Positions 6,833 through 12,509 of a stretch of DNA of 12,509 nucleotides are shown in pieces. Below the pieces are notes generated by a model. The model made no database searches. It was given only the letters and a program-made list of their open reading frames with translations, and was not told the DNA's origin. How positions within the stretch are numbered: position 1 is the first letter of the stretch; every line of letters starts with the position of its first letter. The position numbers and the translations under genes were made by a program. Origin of the DNA: Nitrospinota bacterium (lineage in GTDB: Bacteria; UBA8248; JACPRG01); assembly GCA_030740135.1 (NCBI GenBank), contig JASLXW010000064.1:1-12509 (forward strand). Direction: 5' to 3'.

Positions 6833-7936
6833 TTGGGATTATATATTTTGTGGTCGTGGATCACGGGGCATCACCCCGGGGGTTTTCATAAAGAAGCCAT
6901 TCCCCACACAGACGGCAACTACTTCCTGGACTACTACCTTGGGGGGCGGCGGGTCCGGGAGTGGATCGGCCCGAACAAGCGGCTGGCCGTGACCGTGATG
7001 GGGAAACGGAGGACAGAGATCGCCGAGGGGAAGCACCTGGACCGGCGCACCGTCCGGCGCGTCACCTTCCGGCAGTACGCGGAGGAATACGCCCGTGTCT
7101 ATTCCGCCCGGAAGAAATCCGCGAAACGGGACGAATCGAGTTTCAAGTCCCTTCTGCCGGTTTTCGGGGATTGCTACCTGGACGCCATCACGCCGGAAAT
7201 GGTCCACGGCTACCAAACGAACAGGCTGGACCAGGGGAAGAAACCCGCGACGGTCAACCGGGAACTGGCGCTTTTGAAAACGCTGTTCAATCGTGCCATT
7301 GAGGGCGGGAAGGCCGGAAGCAACCCGGTTGCCAAAGTCAAATTTTTGAAGGAGAATAACGCCCGTTGCCGAATTCTGGAACCGGAAGAACGGGAACGGC
7401 TTCGGGCCGAGATGCACCCGCGCATCTGCCGGATTTACGATTTCGCCCGTCACACAGGGCTTCGACAGGGCGAGATATTTCGCCTGAAGTGGCAAGATGT
7501 GGACCTCAGAAGGGGGTATCTGAGAGTCGGCGAGGCGAAGTCCGGTGAAGGTCGGACGGTCCCACTGAACGCAACGGCCCGTGCGATATTGGAGAGCATC
7601 CCGTACCGTCTGGACGGGGGATTTGTGTTCTGCCGACCCCAGGACGGGGAGGCGATACAGAGCATCCGTACAGGCTTCAAGGGGGCGCTAAGACGAGGTG
7701 GAATCGATGACTACCGCTTCCACGATTCGCGTCATGAATTTGCGTCAGCCTTGGCAATGGAGGGCGTGGACCTAAATACCATCCGAGAGCTACTGGGCCA
7801 CAAGACAATGCGGATGGTCATGCGGTATTCGCACCTGACGGACCGTCACAAGGCCCAGGCGGTGGCCCTTCTTGACGGCGCAGAAGGCAGTAAAATAGAC
7901 ACTGAGCGCCTATCATGTGAAAGGCCGTTAGTGTAA
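6833..7936 (+). CDS. Tyrosine recombinase (phage or island integrase)
   Basis: A 367-residue protein with the three integrase parts: an N-terminal arm-binding-like segment (about 28-50, YFLDYYLGGRRVREW), a core-binding SAM-like domain (about 78-165), and a catalytic domain (about 180-345). Catalytic residues are Arg211 (TGLRQGE), Lys236, His297 and Arg300 (HDSRH), His323 (LLGHKT) and the nucleophile Tyr332 (RYSHL), so it should be active. The start is uncertain: no ATG is in frame between the upstream stop at 6788-6790 and the conserved part. TTG at 6833, after GGGG at 6823-6826, is the best choice. A 5-bp hairpin (6864-6878) lies just inside the gene. The stop is 20 bases before the tRNA-Phe gene on the same strand. 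No excisionase or other phage gene is nearby. Confidence 0.92.
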   Translation: MGLYILWSWITGHHPGGFHKEAIPHTDGNYFLDYYLGGRRVREWIGPNKRLAVTVMGKRRTEIAEGKHLDRRTVRRVTFRQYAEEYARVYSARKKSAKRDESSFKSLLPVFGDCYLDAITPEMVHGYQTNRLDQGKKPATVNRELALLKTLFNRAIEGGKAGSNPVAKVKFLKENNARCRILEPEERERLRAEMHPRICRIYDFARHTGLRQGEIFRLKWQDVDLRRGYLRVGEAKSGEGRTVPLNATARAILESIPYRLDGGFVFCRPQDGEAIQSIRTGFKGALRRGGIDDYRFHDSRHEFASALAMEGVDLNTIRELLGHKTMRMVMRYSHLTDRHKAQAVALLDGAEGSKIDTERLSCERPLV

Positions 7937-7956
7937 CTCATTGAAAAACAAACGGT

Positions 7957-8032
7957 GCCGGGGTAGCTCAGTCGGTAGAGCAGTGGACTGAAAATCCATG
8001 TGTCGACGGTTCGATTCCGCCCCCCGGCACCA
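7957..8032 (+). tRNA. tRNA-Phe (GAA anticodon)
   Basis: A 76-base cloverleaf with encoded CCA (8030-8032). The acceptor stem GCCGGGG pairs perfectly with CCCCGGC; the D-arm is GCTC/GAGC; the anticodon loop CTGAAAA carries GAA; the variable loop is GTGTC; the T-loop is TTCGATT. Two non-Watson-Crick positions are seen: a G-U at the top of the anticodon stem and an A-C mismatch at 50-64 in the T-stem (GACGG against CCGCC). The recombinase gene ends 20 bases upstream, leaving little room for a separate promoter, so the tRNA promoter probably lies inside the recombinase coding region. An intrinsic terminator follows directly. Confidence 0.96.
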
Positions 8033-8040
8033 TCAAAGTC

Positions 8041-8078
8041 AAAGGGTTACGGGAAATCCCGTGACCCTTTTCTTATTG
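8041..8078 (+). terminator. Intrinsic terminator of the tRNA-Phe gene
   Basis: AAAGGGTTACGGG (8041-8053) pairs with CCCGTGACCCTTT (8058-8070) over 13 positions with one T-G pair and a 4-base loop. It is followed by TTCTTATT. This is a textbook rho-independent terminator 8 bases after the CCA end. Confidence 0.88.
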
Positions 8079-8298
8079 AGCGGGATGGGGTGCAATACTC
8101 ATCCGCACCACAAATCCGAAGGATCTCCTCGGGCCACGGCGTAGAGGAGCCCATAGAGACCCAAAGCCGTAGCGAACGCGATGCAGGAAGAACCCGGTAG
8201 TATCTGAATGGGTCCGGAACCGATGAGACACAGGCGTCGTTTCCTTCTCGGAGACCGACAACTTCAGAACTGGAGATCCCGCGCAATCCCCCTTTCAC

Positions 8299-8327
8299 TT
8301 GACGAAACCGGCCCATCTCATTACTTT
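8299..8327 (+). promoter_or_regulatory. Sigma70-like promoter candidate for the lytic transglycosylase gene
   Basis: TTGACG (8299-8304), a 17-base spacer and TACTTT (8322-8327) give five of six and four of six consensus matches. Transcription would begin near 8334. This supports translation from 8381 rather than from the ATG at 8336. Between the tRNA terminator and this site (8079-8298) nothing recognisable is seen. Confidence 0.55.
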
Positions 8328-8380
8328 CAATTGAAATGTCCTGCGTCATTTCCGATGTCCAAGTGTTATCCGAGCGTCCC

Positions 8381-9643
8381 ATGAAGATGACCCGTCGGCG
8401 TTCCCCCCTTGGCCCGCTCGGGGGGTTTTTCCCCCTCCTCCTTGCCCTTTCCGGCTGCGCGACTTTCCCCGAGCCTTCCGCTCCCGACCGAATCTCCGGC
8501 CCCGTCCACGGACGCGCACGGCTGATCCTGGAGCGAACCGCCTTTGAAGACCTGCCGGGGTGGCGGGCCGACCGTCACGCGGAGGTCCTTCCCGTCTTCC
8601 GGAAATCCTGTGAACGCCTTCATCGGCAGCCGGACCGGCGGCCCATCGACGGCAAGCGCTTCGCCGGCCGCGTCGCCGACTGGCGGGCCGTCTGCGCCGA
8701 AGCGGCCGGGTTGGAGGACGGCCGCCCGGGGGACCATGAGCGCGCGCGGGCCTTTTTCGAGAAATGGTTCATCCCCTACCGGGCGGCCAACAACGGTGAA
8801 TCGAAGGGGCTGTTCACCGCCTATTACGAGCCGGTCCTCCGCGGCTCCCGCACGCGCGGCGGGCCGTACCTCCACCCTCTTTACAACCGGCCGAAAGACT
8901 TGGTCACGGCGGACCTGGGCCAATTCCAAAGGGGCCTGCGAGGGCGGCGGATCTTCGGCAAGGTCGAAGACGGCAGGCTCAGGCCGTACGACGACCGGGC
9001 GGCCATCAACACCGGCGCCCTGGAGGGCCGGGGACTCGAGATCGTCTGGGTGGACGACCCCGTCGCCGCCTTCTTTCTTCACGTCCAGGGCTCGGGCCGG
9101 GTGATCCTGGAAGACGGAACCCTCCTGCGGATCGGCTATGACGGGCAGAACGGCCACGCCTACCGCTCCATCGGGCGGGAATTGATCCGCACCGGCGCCC
9201 TCGCGCGCGAGGGCGTCACGCTCCAGTCCATCCGGGCCTGGGTGAAAGACCATCCGAAAAAAGGACGCGCCCTTTTGGAAACAAATCGGTCCTACATCTT
9301 TTTCCGGGAAATCGAAGGCGACGGTCCCATCGGGGCGCAGGGCGTCGCCCTGACGGCCCTCCGATCGCTGGCCGTGGACAGGAGGTTCATCCCCCTCGGC
9401 GTCCCGATCTGGCTCGACACCCACGCCCCCGCGGAAAGCCGGTCCTGGAGAGACCGGCGCCCCTTACGCCGATTGTTCATCGCCCAGGATACGGGCGGCG
9501 CCATTCGAGGTCCGGTCCGGGGCGACATCTTCTGGGGGACGGGGGACCGGGCCGAGGCCTACGCGGGTCGGATGAAACACCCGGGGGCGTACTACCTGCT
9601 CCTGCCCCGGTCTCTCGGCCGGGCCGCCTTTCCCGCCCTGTGA
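8381..9643 (+). CDS. mltA: Membrane-bound lytic murein transglycosylase A family lipoprotein
   Basis: From ATG 8381 the protein has 420 residues with a lipoprotein signal: basic MKMTRRR, a hydrophobic stretch, and lipobox LSGC with Cys26. The residue after Cys is Ala, which favours outer-membrane sorting. Family features include GLFTAYYEPVL, a VQGSG segment, YRSIGREL, and the C-terminal double-psi barrel (3D-type) region with QDTGGAI (Asp370) and GDIFWGTG (Asp382), which hold the conserved acidic residues of MltA. The enzyme cleaves peptidoglycan glycan strands non-hydrolytically to 1,6-anhydro-muropeptides at the inner face of the outer membrane. It is somewhat longer than the E. coli enzyme (365). 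An in-frame ATG at 8336 would add 15 residues before the signal and lies almost on the predicted transcription start, so it was not used. Confidence 0.93.
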   Translation: MKMTRRRSPLGPLGGFFPLLLALSGCATFPEPSAPDRISGPVHGRARLILERTAFEDLPGWRADRHAEVLPVFRKSCERLHRQPDRRPIDGKRFAGRVADWRAVCAEAAGLEDGRPGDHERARAFFEKWFIPYRAANNGESKGLFTAYYEPVLRGSRTRGGPYLHPLYNRPKDLVTADLGQFQRGLRGRRIFGKVEDGRLRPYDDRAAINTGALEGRGLEIVWVDDPVAAFFLHVQGSGRVILEDGTLLRIGYDGQNGHAYRSIGRELIRTGALAREGVTLQSIRAWVKDHPKKGRALLETNRSYIFFREIEGDGPIGAQGVALTALRSLAVDRRFIPLGVPIWLDTHAPAESRSWRDRRPLRRLFIAQDTGGAIRGPVRGDIFWGTGDRAEAYAGRMKHPGAYYLLLPRSLGRAAFPAL

Positions 9644-9671
9644 GCGGCGGAAGCGCTTCGCGCCGCCTCAC
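9640..9671 (+). terminator. GC-rich hairpin at the end of the mltA gene
   Basis: GTGAG-CGGCG (9640-9649) pairs with CGCCG-CCTCAC (9661-9671) with one bulged C, and the inner part GAAGCGCTTC is itself a palindrome. It overlaps the mltA stop codon. No T-run follows, so it may act as an mRNA-stability or partial-termination element between mltA and azlC rather than a full terminator. Confidence 0.4.
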
Positions 9672-9712
9672 GCGGGGCGGACGCCAAACCCGACGAACCT
9701 TTGGACGCCTTC

Positions 9713-10429
9713 ATGATTGATTCGGACGCCGCGCGGGCGGAATTTCGCAGGGGACTGGGCGACTCCATTCCCATCGTCATCGGCCTGACGTCCATCGGTT
9801 TCATCTTCGGGGCGCTGGCCCGGGCCGCCGGGCTGACCTGGGTCGAAGCCGGATTGATGTCGGCCATCGTCTACGCGGGCCCGGCCCAGCTCGTCGCCGT
9901 CGGGCTGCTGAAGCAGGGGGCCGGGTTCGTCCTCATCGTCCTCACCACGTACCTTGTGAACCTCCGCTACGTCCTCTACGCGGCCTCGCTGGCCCCCCAT
10001 TTCCGAGACCGGAGTCCCCGCTGGCTGGCCCTCATCGGCTATGGGCTGGTGGACGCGGCCTACGCCCTGTCCATCGCCCGGTGCCTGCGGGATCCCGAAG
10101 CGCCGCGCAAGGACGCCTACTATCTCGCGGTTACGCTCCTCATTTACGTCACCTGGATCCCCGCGAGCTTTCTCGGCGGCTACCTGGTGGAATCGCTTCC
10201 CGAGATCCAGGACATGGGCCTGGAGATCGTCAACCCCGCCGTCTTTATCGCCATCCTCATTCCCCTGCTTCGCGGCCCCGCCGAGATCACGGTCGCGCTG
10301 CTGGCCGTCCCCGTCACGGCCGCCGCCGCCGCCGTTCTCCCCCACGCGCACGCCGTCCTGGTCACCATCGTCCTCATCTCTCTTGCGGGAGGCTATCTGA
10401 ATTGGTTACGCAGCCGGTCTTCTACCTGA
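9713..10429 (+). CDS. azlC: AzlC-family branched-chain amino acid exporter, large subunit
   Basis: A 238-residue inner-membrane protein from ATG 9713; a TTG at 9701 would add four residues and cannot be excluded, as neither has a strong ribosome binding site. Family signs are a hydrophobic first segment with GLTSIGFIFGALARAAGL, the conserved VYAGPAQLVAVGLL segment, and NLRYVLYAASLAPHF before a basic loop. Further membrane segments follow, ending in a short charged tail. AzlC works with the small subunit AzlD to export branched-chain amino acids or analogues. The azlD start lies inside its last codons. It follows mltA by 69 bases on the same strand. The family is clear; the exported substrate in this organism is not tested by sequence. 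Confidence 0.93.
   Translation: MIDSDAARAEFRRGLGDSIPIVIGLTSIGFIFGALARAAGLTWVEAGLMSAIVYAGPAQLVAVGLLKQGAGFVLIVLTTYLVNLRYVLYAASLAPHFRDRSPRWLALIGYGLVDAAYALSIARCLRDPEAPRKDAYYLAVTLLIYVTWIPASFLGGYLVESLPEIQDMGLEIVNPAVFIAILIPLLRGPAEITVALLAVPVTAAAAAVLPHAHAVLVTIVLISLAGGYLNWLRSRSST
10387..10404 (+). promoter_or_regulatory. Ribosome binding site and TTG start of azlD
   Basis: GGGAGG at 10387-10392, within the azlC coding region, lies 9 bases before TTG at 10402-10404. It fixes the azlD start in the absence of an upstream ATG and indicates coupled translation with azlC. Confidence 0.6.
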
Positions 10430-10728
10430 TCCTGGCGATGGCGGCCGTCACGTACCTGTCCCGGGGTCCCATCCTCGCGACGGCGGGACGGCTTCGCCTG
10501 CCGCCCTTTTTGAGGCATTGTCTGGAAGCGGCCCCGGTGGCGGCATTGGCCGCGCTGACAGTCTCTCTGGTCGGTTTTCCGGGGGGCGAGTTCGCCGGCT
10601 TCGAGGCCAACCCGGCGCTTTACGCGGCGCTCGCGGCCCTGGGGGCCGCCCTGTGGCTTCGCAATGTCCTGCTCATCATTGGAATCGCCCTCGCGGCATT
10701 CCACCTGTTCCGGTGGCTCATTGCGTAG
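10402..10728 (+). CDS. azlD: AzlD-family small subunit of the branched-chain amino acid exporter
   Basis: A 108-residue, strongly hydrophobic protein of the usual AzlD size. It shows the family pattern: a first membrane segment ending in VTYLSRGPIL, a short amphipathic stretch RLRLPPFLRHCLEAAPVAALAAL, and two C-terminal membrane segments around ALWLRNVLLIIGIAL. The TTG start at 10402 is chosen because of the GGGAGG site and because it gives a full first membrane segment; the next ATG (10438) would cut it. It overlaps azlC by 28 bases, as expected for a stoichiometric pair in one operon. No terminator was recognised after it. Confidence 0.9.
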   Translation: MVTQPVFYLILAMAAVTYLSRGPILATAGRLRLPPFLRHCLEAAPVAALAALTVSLVGFPGGEFAGFEANPALYAALAALGAALWLRNVLLIIGIALAAFHLFRWLIA

Positions 10729-10762
10729 GGGAGACCGCGCACACATTCCTACACGGGGCGGC

Positions 10763-10791
10763 TTGGAGATGCGCGATTCCGGGTCTACAAT
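10763..10791 (+). promoter_or_regulatory. Sigma70-like promoter candidate for the Fe-S protein gene
   Basis: TTGGAG (10763-10768), a 17-base spacer and TACAAT (10786-10791, five of six matches) lie in the gap between azlD and the Fe-S protein gene. A transcript would have a leader of about 40 bases, so this gene and possibly bioB can be expressed apart from azlCD. Confidence 0.5.
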
Positions 10792-10839
10792 GAGGCTTCA
10801 TCGCGGCATTCAGCGGCGGTGGACGTTGAGTGAAAAACA

Positions 10840-12147
10840 ATGACGACACTTCCGACATCTCACGTTGATTATATGAACGAGGACATCGCGCGGATGGCCG
10901 CCGCCTGCACCTATTGCGGCGAGTGCTTCAAGGCGTGCCCGATGGTCCCCTACACCGATCTCGCCGGCGCCGATCCCGAGCGGGTGACGCGGGATGTCAT
11001 CGACCTGATCCAGGACAAAGAGGTCCGCGGGGAGGGCGCCGCCTGGGCGGAGGCCTGCATGATGAGCGGGCTCTGCGTCGACGCCTGTCCGGAGCCCGTG
11101 AACCCGCGAACCATGCTCGCCTACGCCCGGACCCGGCTCCGGGTGAAAGCGGGCGGCATCGCCGGGATCAAGGCGGAATCGGGGGAGTTCTTCAAGCGCT
11201 TCAGCCAGACCCTGAAGCTGGTCGCGGGCGTCCAGATGGAGCCCGAGCGGTTCCGCCGCCTGACGGCCGGCCGCCGGGGAAAAAAATCCCAGGCGGAAAT
11301 CGTCTTCTACTTCGGCTGCAACCTTCTCCAGACGCCCCACATCATTTTCACCGTCCTGGACGTGTTCGAGAAGCTGAACGTGGATTACGTCGTCGAGGGC
11401 GGCGCGGCGAACTGCTGCGGCGTCAACCACCTCCGCGCGGGGGACGAGGAAGGGGGCGGAAGGATGAAGGCCAACTCCCTCAGCCACTTCGCCGCCTTCG
11501 ATCCGGACAAGGTGGTGACTTTCTGCCCGTCCTGCCAGATGCAGTACGCCGAGCGCCCTCCCCTGGGAAACCCCACGGTGATGCCGTTCGAGCACATCAC
11601 CCGGTTTCTGGCGGACCGGGTGGATGCGTTGAAGGCCCTGTACGTCCGGCCGGTCGAGAAGCGGGTGGGGCTTCACGAGCACACCGGTCTGCCGGGCGTC
11701 AACGAGGACGTCCGGAAGGTCCTTCGCTCCGTGCCGGGCCTCGATCTGGTGGAGATCCCCCAGCTCGTCCAGAACGGCTATCAGTGCCCCACGCTCCTGT
11801 TGGAAACAGCCAAGGAGGACATGAAGGAAACGCTCTTCCGGGAGGCCCGGGCGGCGGGCATCGACACCCTGGCCGCCACGTATCACAGCTGCTACCGGGA
11901 TCTCTGCGGCGAGGAGGCGAATCAACCGTTCGCCGTCTGCAACTTCATCTCCCTCGTCGGGGAGGCGATGGACATTCACCACGACGCCTACTTCCAGCGG
12001 TTCCGCCTTCTGGGAGACATCCAGCGCGTCCTGGACGAAAGCGGGCCCTTTCTTCGCTCCAACGGCATGGACCCCGAGTCGGTCCGCGACGCGCTCAGCA
12101 ACATCCTGTACGGCGCTCCCCCGCCCGCGGCCGCATCCTCGTCGTGA
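10840..12147 (+). CDS. Fe-S protein of the heterodisulfide reductase HdrC/HdrB (GlpC-like) type
   Basis: A 435-residue cytoplasmic protein. The N-terminal ferredoxin-like part has one complete 4Fe-4S motif (Cys23, 26, 29, 33, then Pro) and a second with Cys73, 79 and 83 but Ser76 at the usual second Cys. The C-terminal part carries a CCG domain (Cys160, Cys192-Cys193-Gly194, Cys229 and 232). A second, degenerate copy has His279/281, Cys316, Cys351 and Cys356. Such proteins pass electrons between ferredoxin- or flavin-type partners and thiols or quinones; the partner is not seen here. The start ATG at 10840 lacks a strong ribosome binding site; the next ATG (10873) is close to the first cluster. 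A promoter candidate lies upstream; bioB follows after 75 bases. The exact role is unknown. Confidence 0.82.
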   Translation: MTTLPTSHVDYMNEDIARMAAACTYCGECFKACPMVPYTDLAGADPERVTRDVIDLIQDKEVRGEGAAWAEACMMSGLCVDACPEPVNPRTMLAYARTRLRVKAGGIAGIKAESGEFFKRFSQTLKLVAGVQMEPERFRRLTAGRRGKKSQAEIVFYFGCNLLQTPHIIFTVLDVFEKLNVDYVVEGGAANCCGVNHLRAGDEEGGGRMKANSLSHFAAFDPDKVVTFCPSCQMQYAERPPLGNPTVMPFEHITRFLADRVDALKALYVRPVEKRVGLHEHTGLPGVNEDVRKVLRSVPGLDLVEIPQLVQNGYQCPTLLLETAKEDMKETLFREARAAGIDTLAATYHSCYRDLCGEEANQPFAVCNFISLVGEAMDIHHDAYFQRFRLLGDIQRVLDESGPFLRSNGMDPESVRDALSNILYGAPPPAAASSS

Positions 12148-12222
12148 TGGATGGGTCCGGGTTCATCCGCTTCAGGGGAAGAGCCGTCCGCAAGACTCCA
12201 TAGACCGAAAACTCCGCGGGTG

Positions 12223-12509
12223 ATGATGGAAGCCGGTCAATCCACGATGGATTATCAAGAATTGGCGAGGCGCTCTTTGAACGAGGACGCGCCCGGCCGG
12301 GAGGAGACGGAGGCGATCATCAACGCCCCGGCGGACGATCTCCTCCCCATCCTTCACGCGGCCTTCCGGGTCAGGCGAGAGTTCTTCGGCCGGAAGGTCC
12401 AGATCCACCTCCTCGTCAACGCCAAAAGCGGTCTCTGCCCGGAAGACTGCGCCTACTGCTCCCAATCGGCGGTCTCCTCCGCCCGGAGCGAAAAATACCG
12501 CCTGATGGA
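12223..12509 (+). CDS. bioB: Biotin synthase, N-terminal part cut by the window end
   Basis: The frame runs to the end of the window (95 codons). The radical-SAM motif is CPEDCAYCSQS, with Cys72, 76 and 79 binding the 4Fe-4S cluster that cleaves S-adenosylmethionine; this exact loop, preceded by a KSG.C segment, is diagnostic of BioB. The enzyme inserts sulfur into dethiobiotin, using a second Fe-S cluster, whose ligands lie mostly beyond the window. Start codons GTG 12220, ATG 12223 and ATG 12226 are adjacent; 12223 is given, with no strong ribosome binding site to decide. It lies 75 bases after the Fe-S protein gene on the same strand. No BirA-type operator was recognised in the gap. Confidence 0.93.
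   Translation, partial: MMEAGQSTMDYQELARRSLNEDAPGREETEAIINAPADDLLPILHAAFRVRREFFGRKVQIHLLVNAKSGLCPEDCAYCSQSAVSSARSEKYRLM

Noticed and set aside
8336..8380. Upstream ATG for mltA
   Set aside because: It is about 8 bases after the -10 element and would put 15 residues ahead of a standard lipoprotein signal.
8366..9424. Long minus-strand open frame opposite mltA
   Set aside because: Antisense to a well-supported lipoprotein gene; open frames of this length are expected opposite GC-rich genes.
9668..10351. Minus-strand frame opposite azlC
   Set aside because: Charged Gly/Asp-rich shadow of a membrane-protein gene; no start signal or family features.
10810..12203. Long open frames on both strands overlapping the Fe-S protein gene
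   Set aside because: Low-complexity Gly/Arg/Pro-rich translations without motifs; the frame at 10840-12147 has all the cysteine motifs.
1..12509. CRISPR array, restriction system, toxin-antitoxin pair or known defence system
   Set aside because: No regularly spaced repeats, no Cas, nuclease, methyltransferase or toxin-like proteins are seen on either strand.

Overview
The window looks like a junction between accessory and core DNA in a Gram-negative (diderm) bacterium. A lipobox-bearing MltA-type lytic transglycosylase implies an outer membrane. The UbiD, heterodisulfide-reductase-like and ABC-uptake genes would suit an anaerobic or facultative member of Desulfobacterota or a related lineage, but no gene here fixes the taxon. 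By eye the right part (about 8380 to the end) is distinctly more GC-rich than the left part, especially the transporter genes at 1480-5090.

Left part (1-6051): the end of a UbiD-type decarboxylase and a class II aldolase/adducin-family gene lie on the plus strand. They converge on a minus-strand set read as isochorismatase-like hydrolase, periplasmic binding protein, two-domain ABC ATPase, permease. The three transport genes form one tight ribose/xylose-type ABC importer operon with its own promoter candidate. The binding protein resembles TorT rather than a typical sugar receptor. Together the genes suggest uptake and stepwise breakdown (decarboxylation, C-N or C-O hydrolysis) of a small carboxylated compound; the substrate is not evident. 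A short remnant resembling an IS21-family end lies between the convergent units.

Middle (6052-8075): about 740 bases without a convincing gene, holding several strong inverted repeats, lead into a complete tyrosine recombinase gene. Its stop lies 20 bases before the 5' end of a tRNA-Phe(GAA) gene, which is followed by a clear intrinsic terminator. This is a plausible edge of an integrated island whose cargo is the catabolic and transport set.

Right part (8076-12509): all plus strand and core-like. It holds mltA; azlC and azlD (overlapping, a branched-chain amino acid exporter pair); an Fe-S protein of the HdrC/HdrB (GlpC-like) type with its own promoter candidate; and the first 95 codons of bioB (biotin synthase), cut by the window end. 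No CRISPR array, origin or complete insertion sequence was seen.
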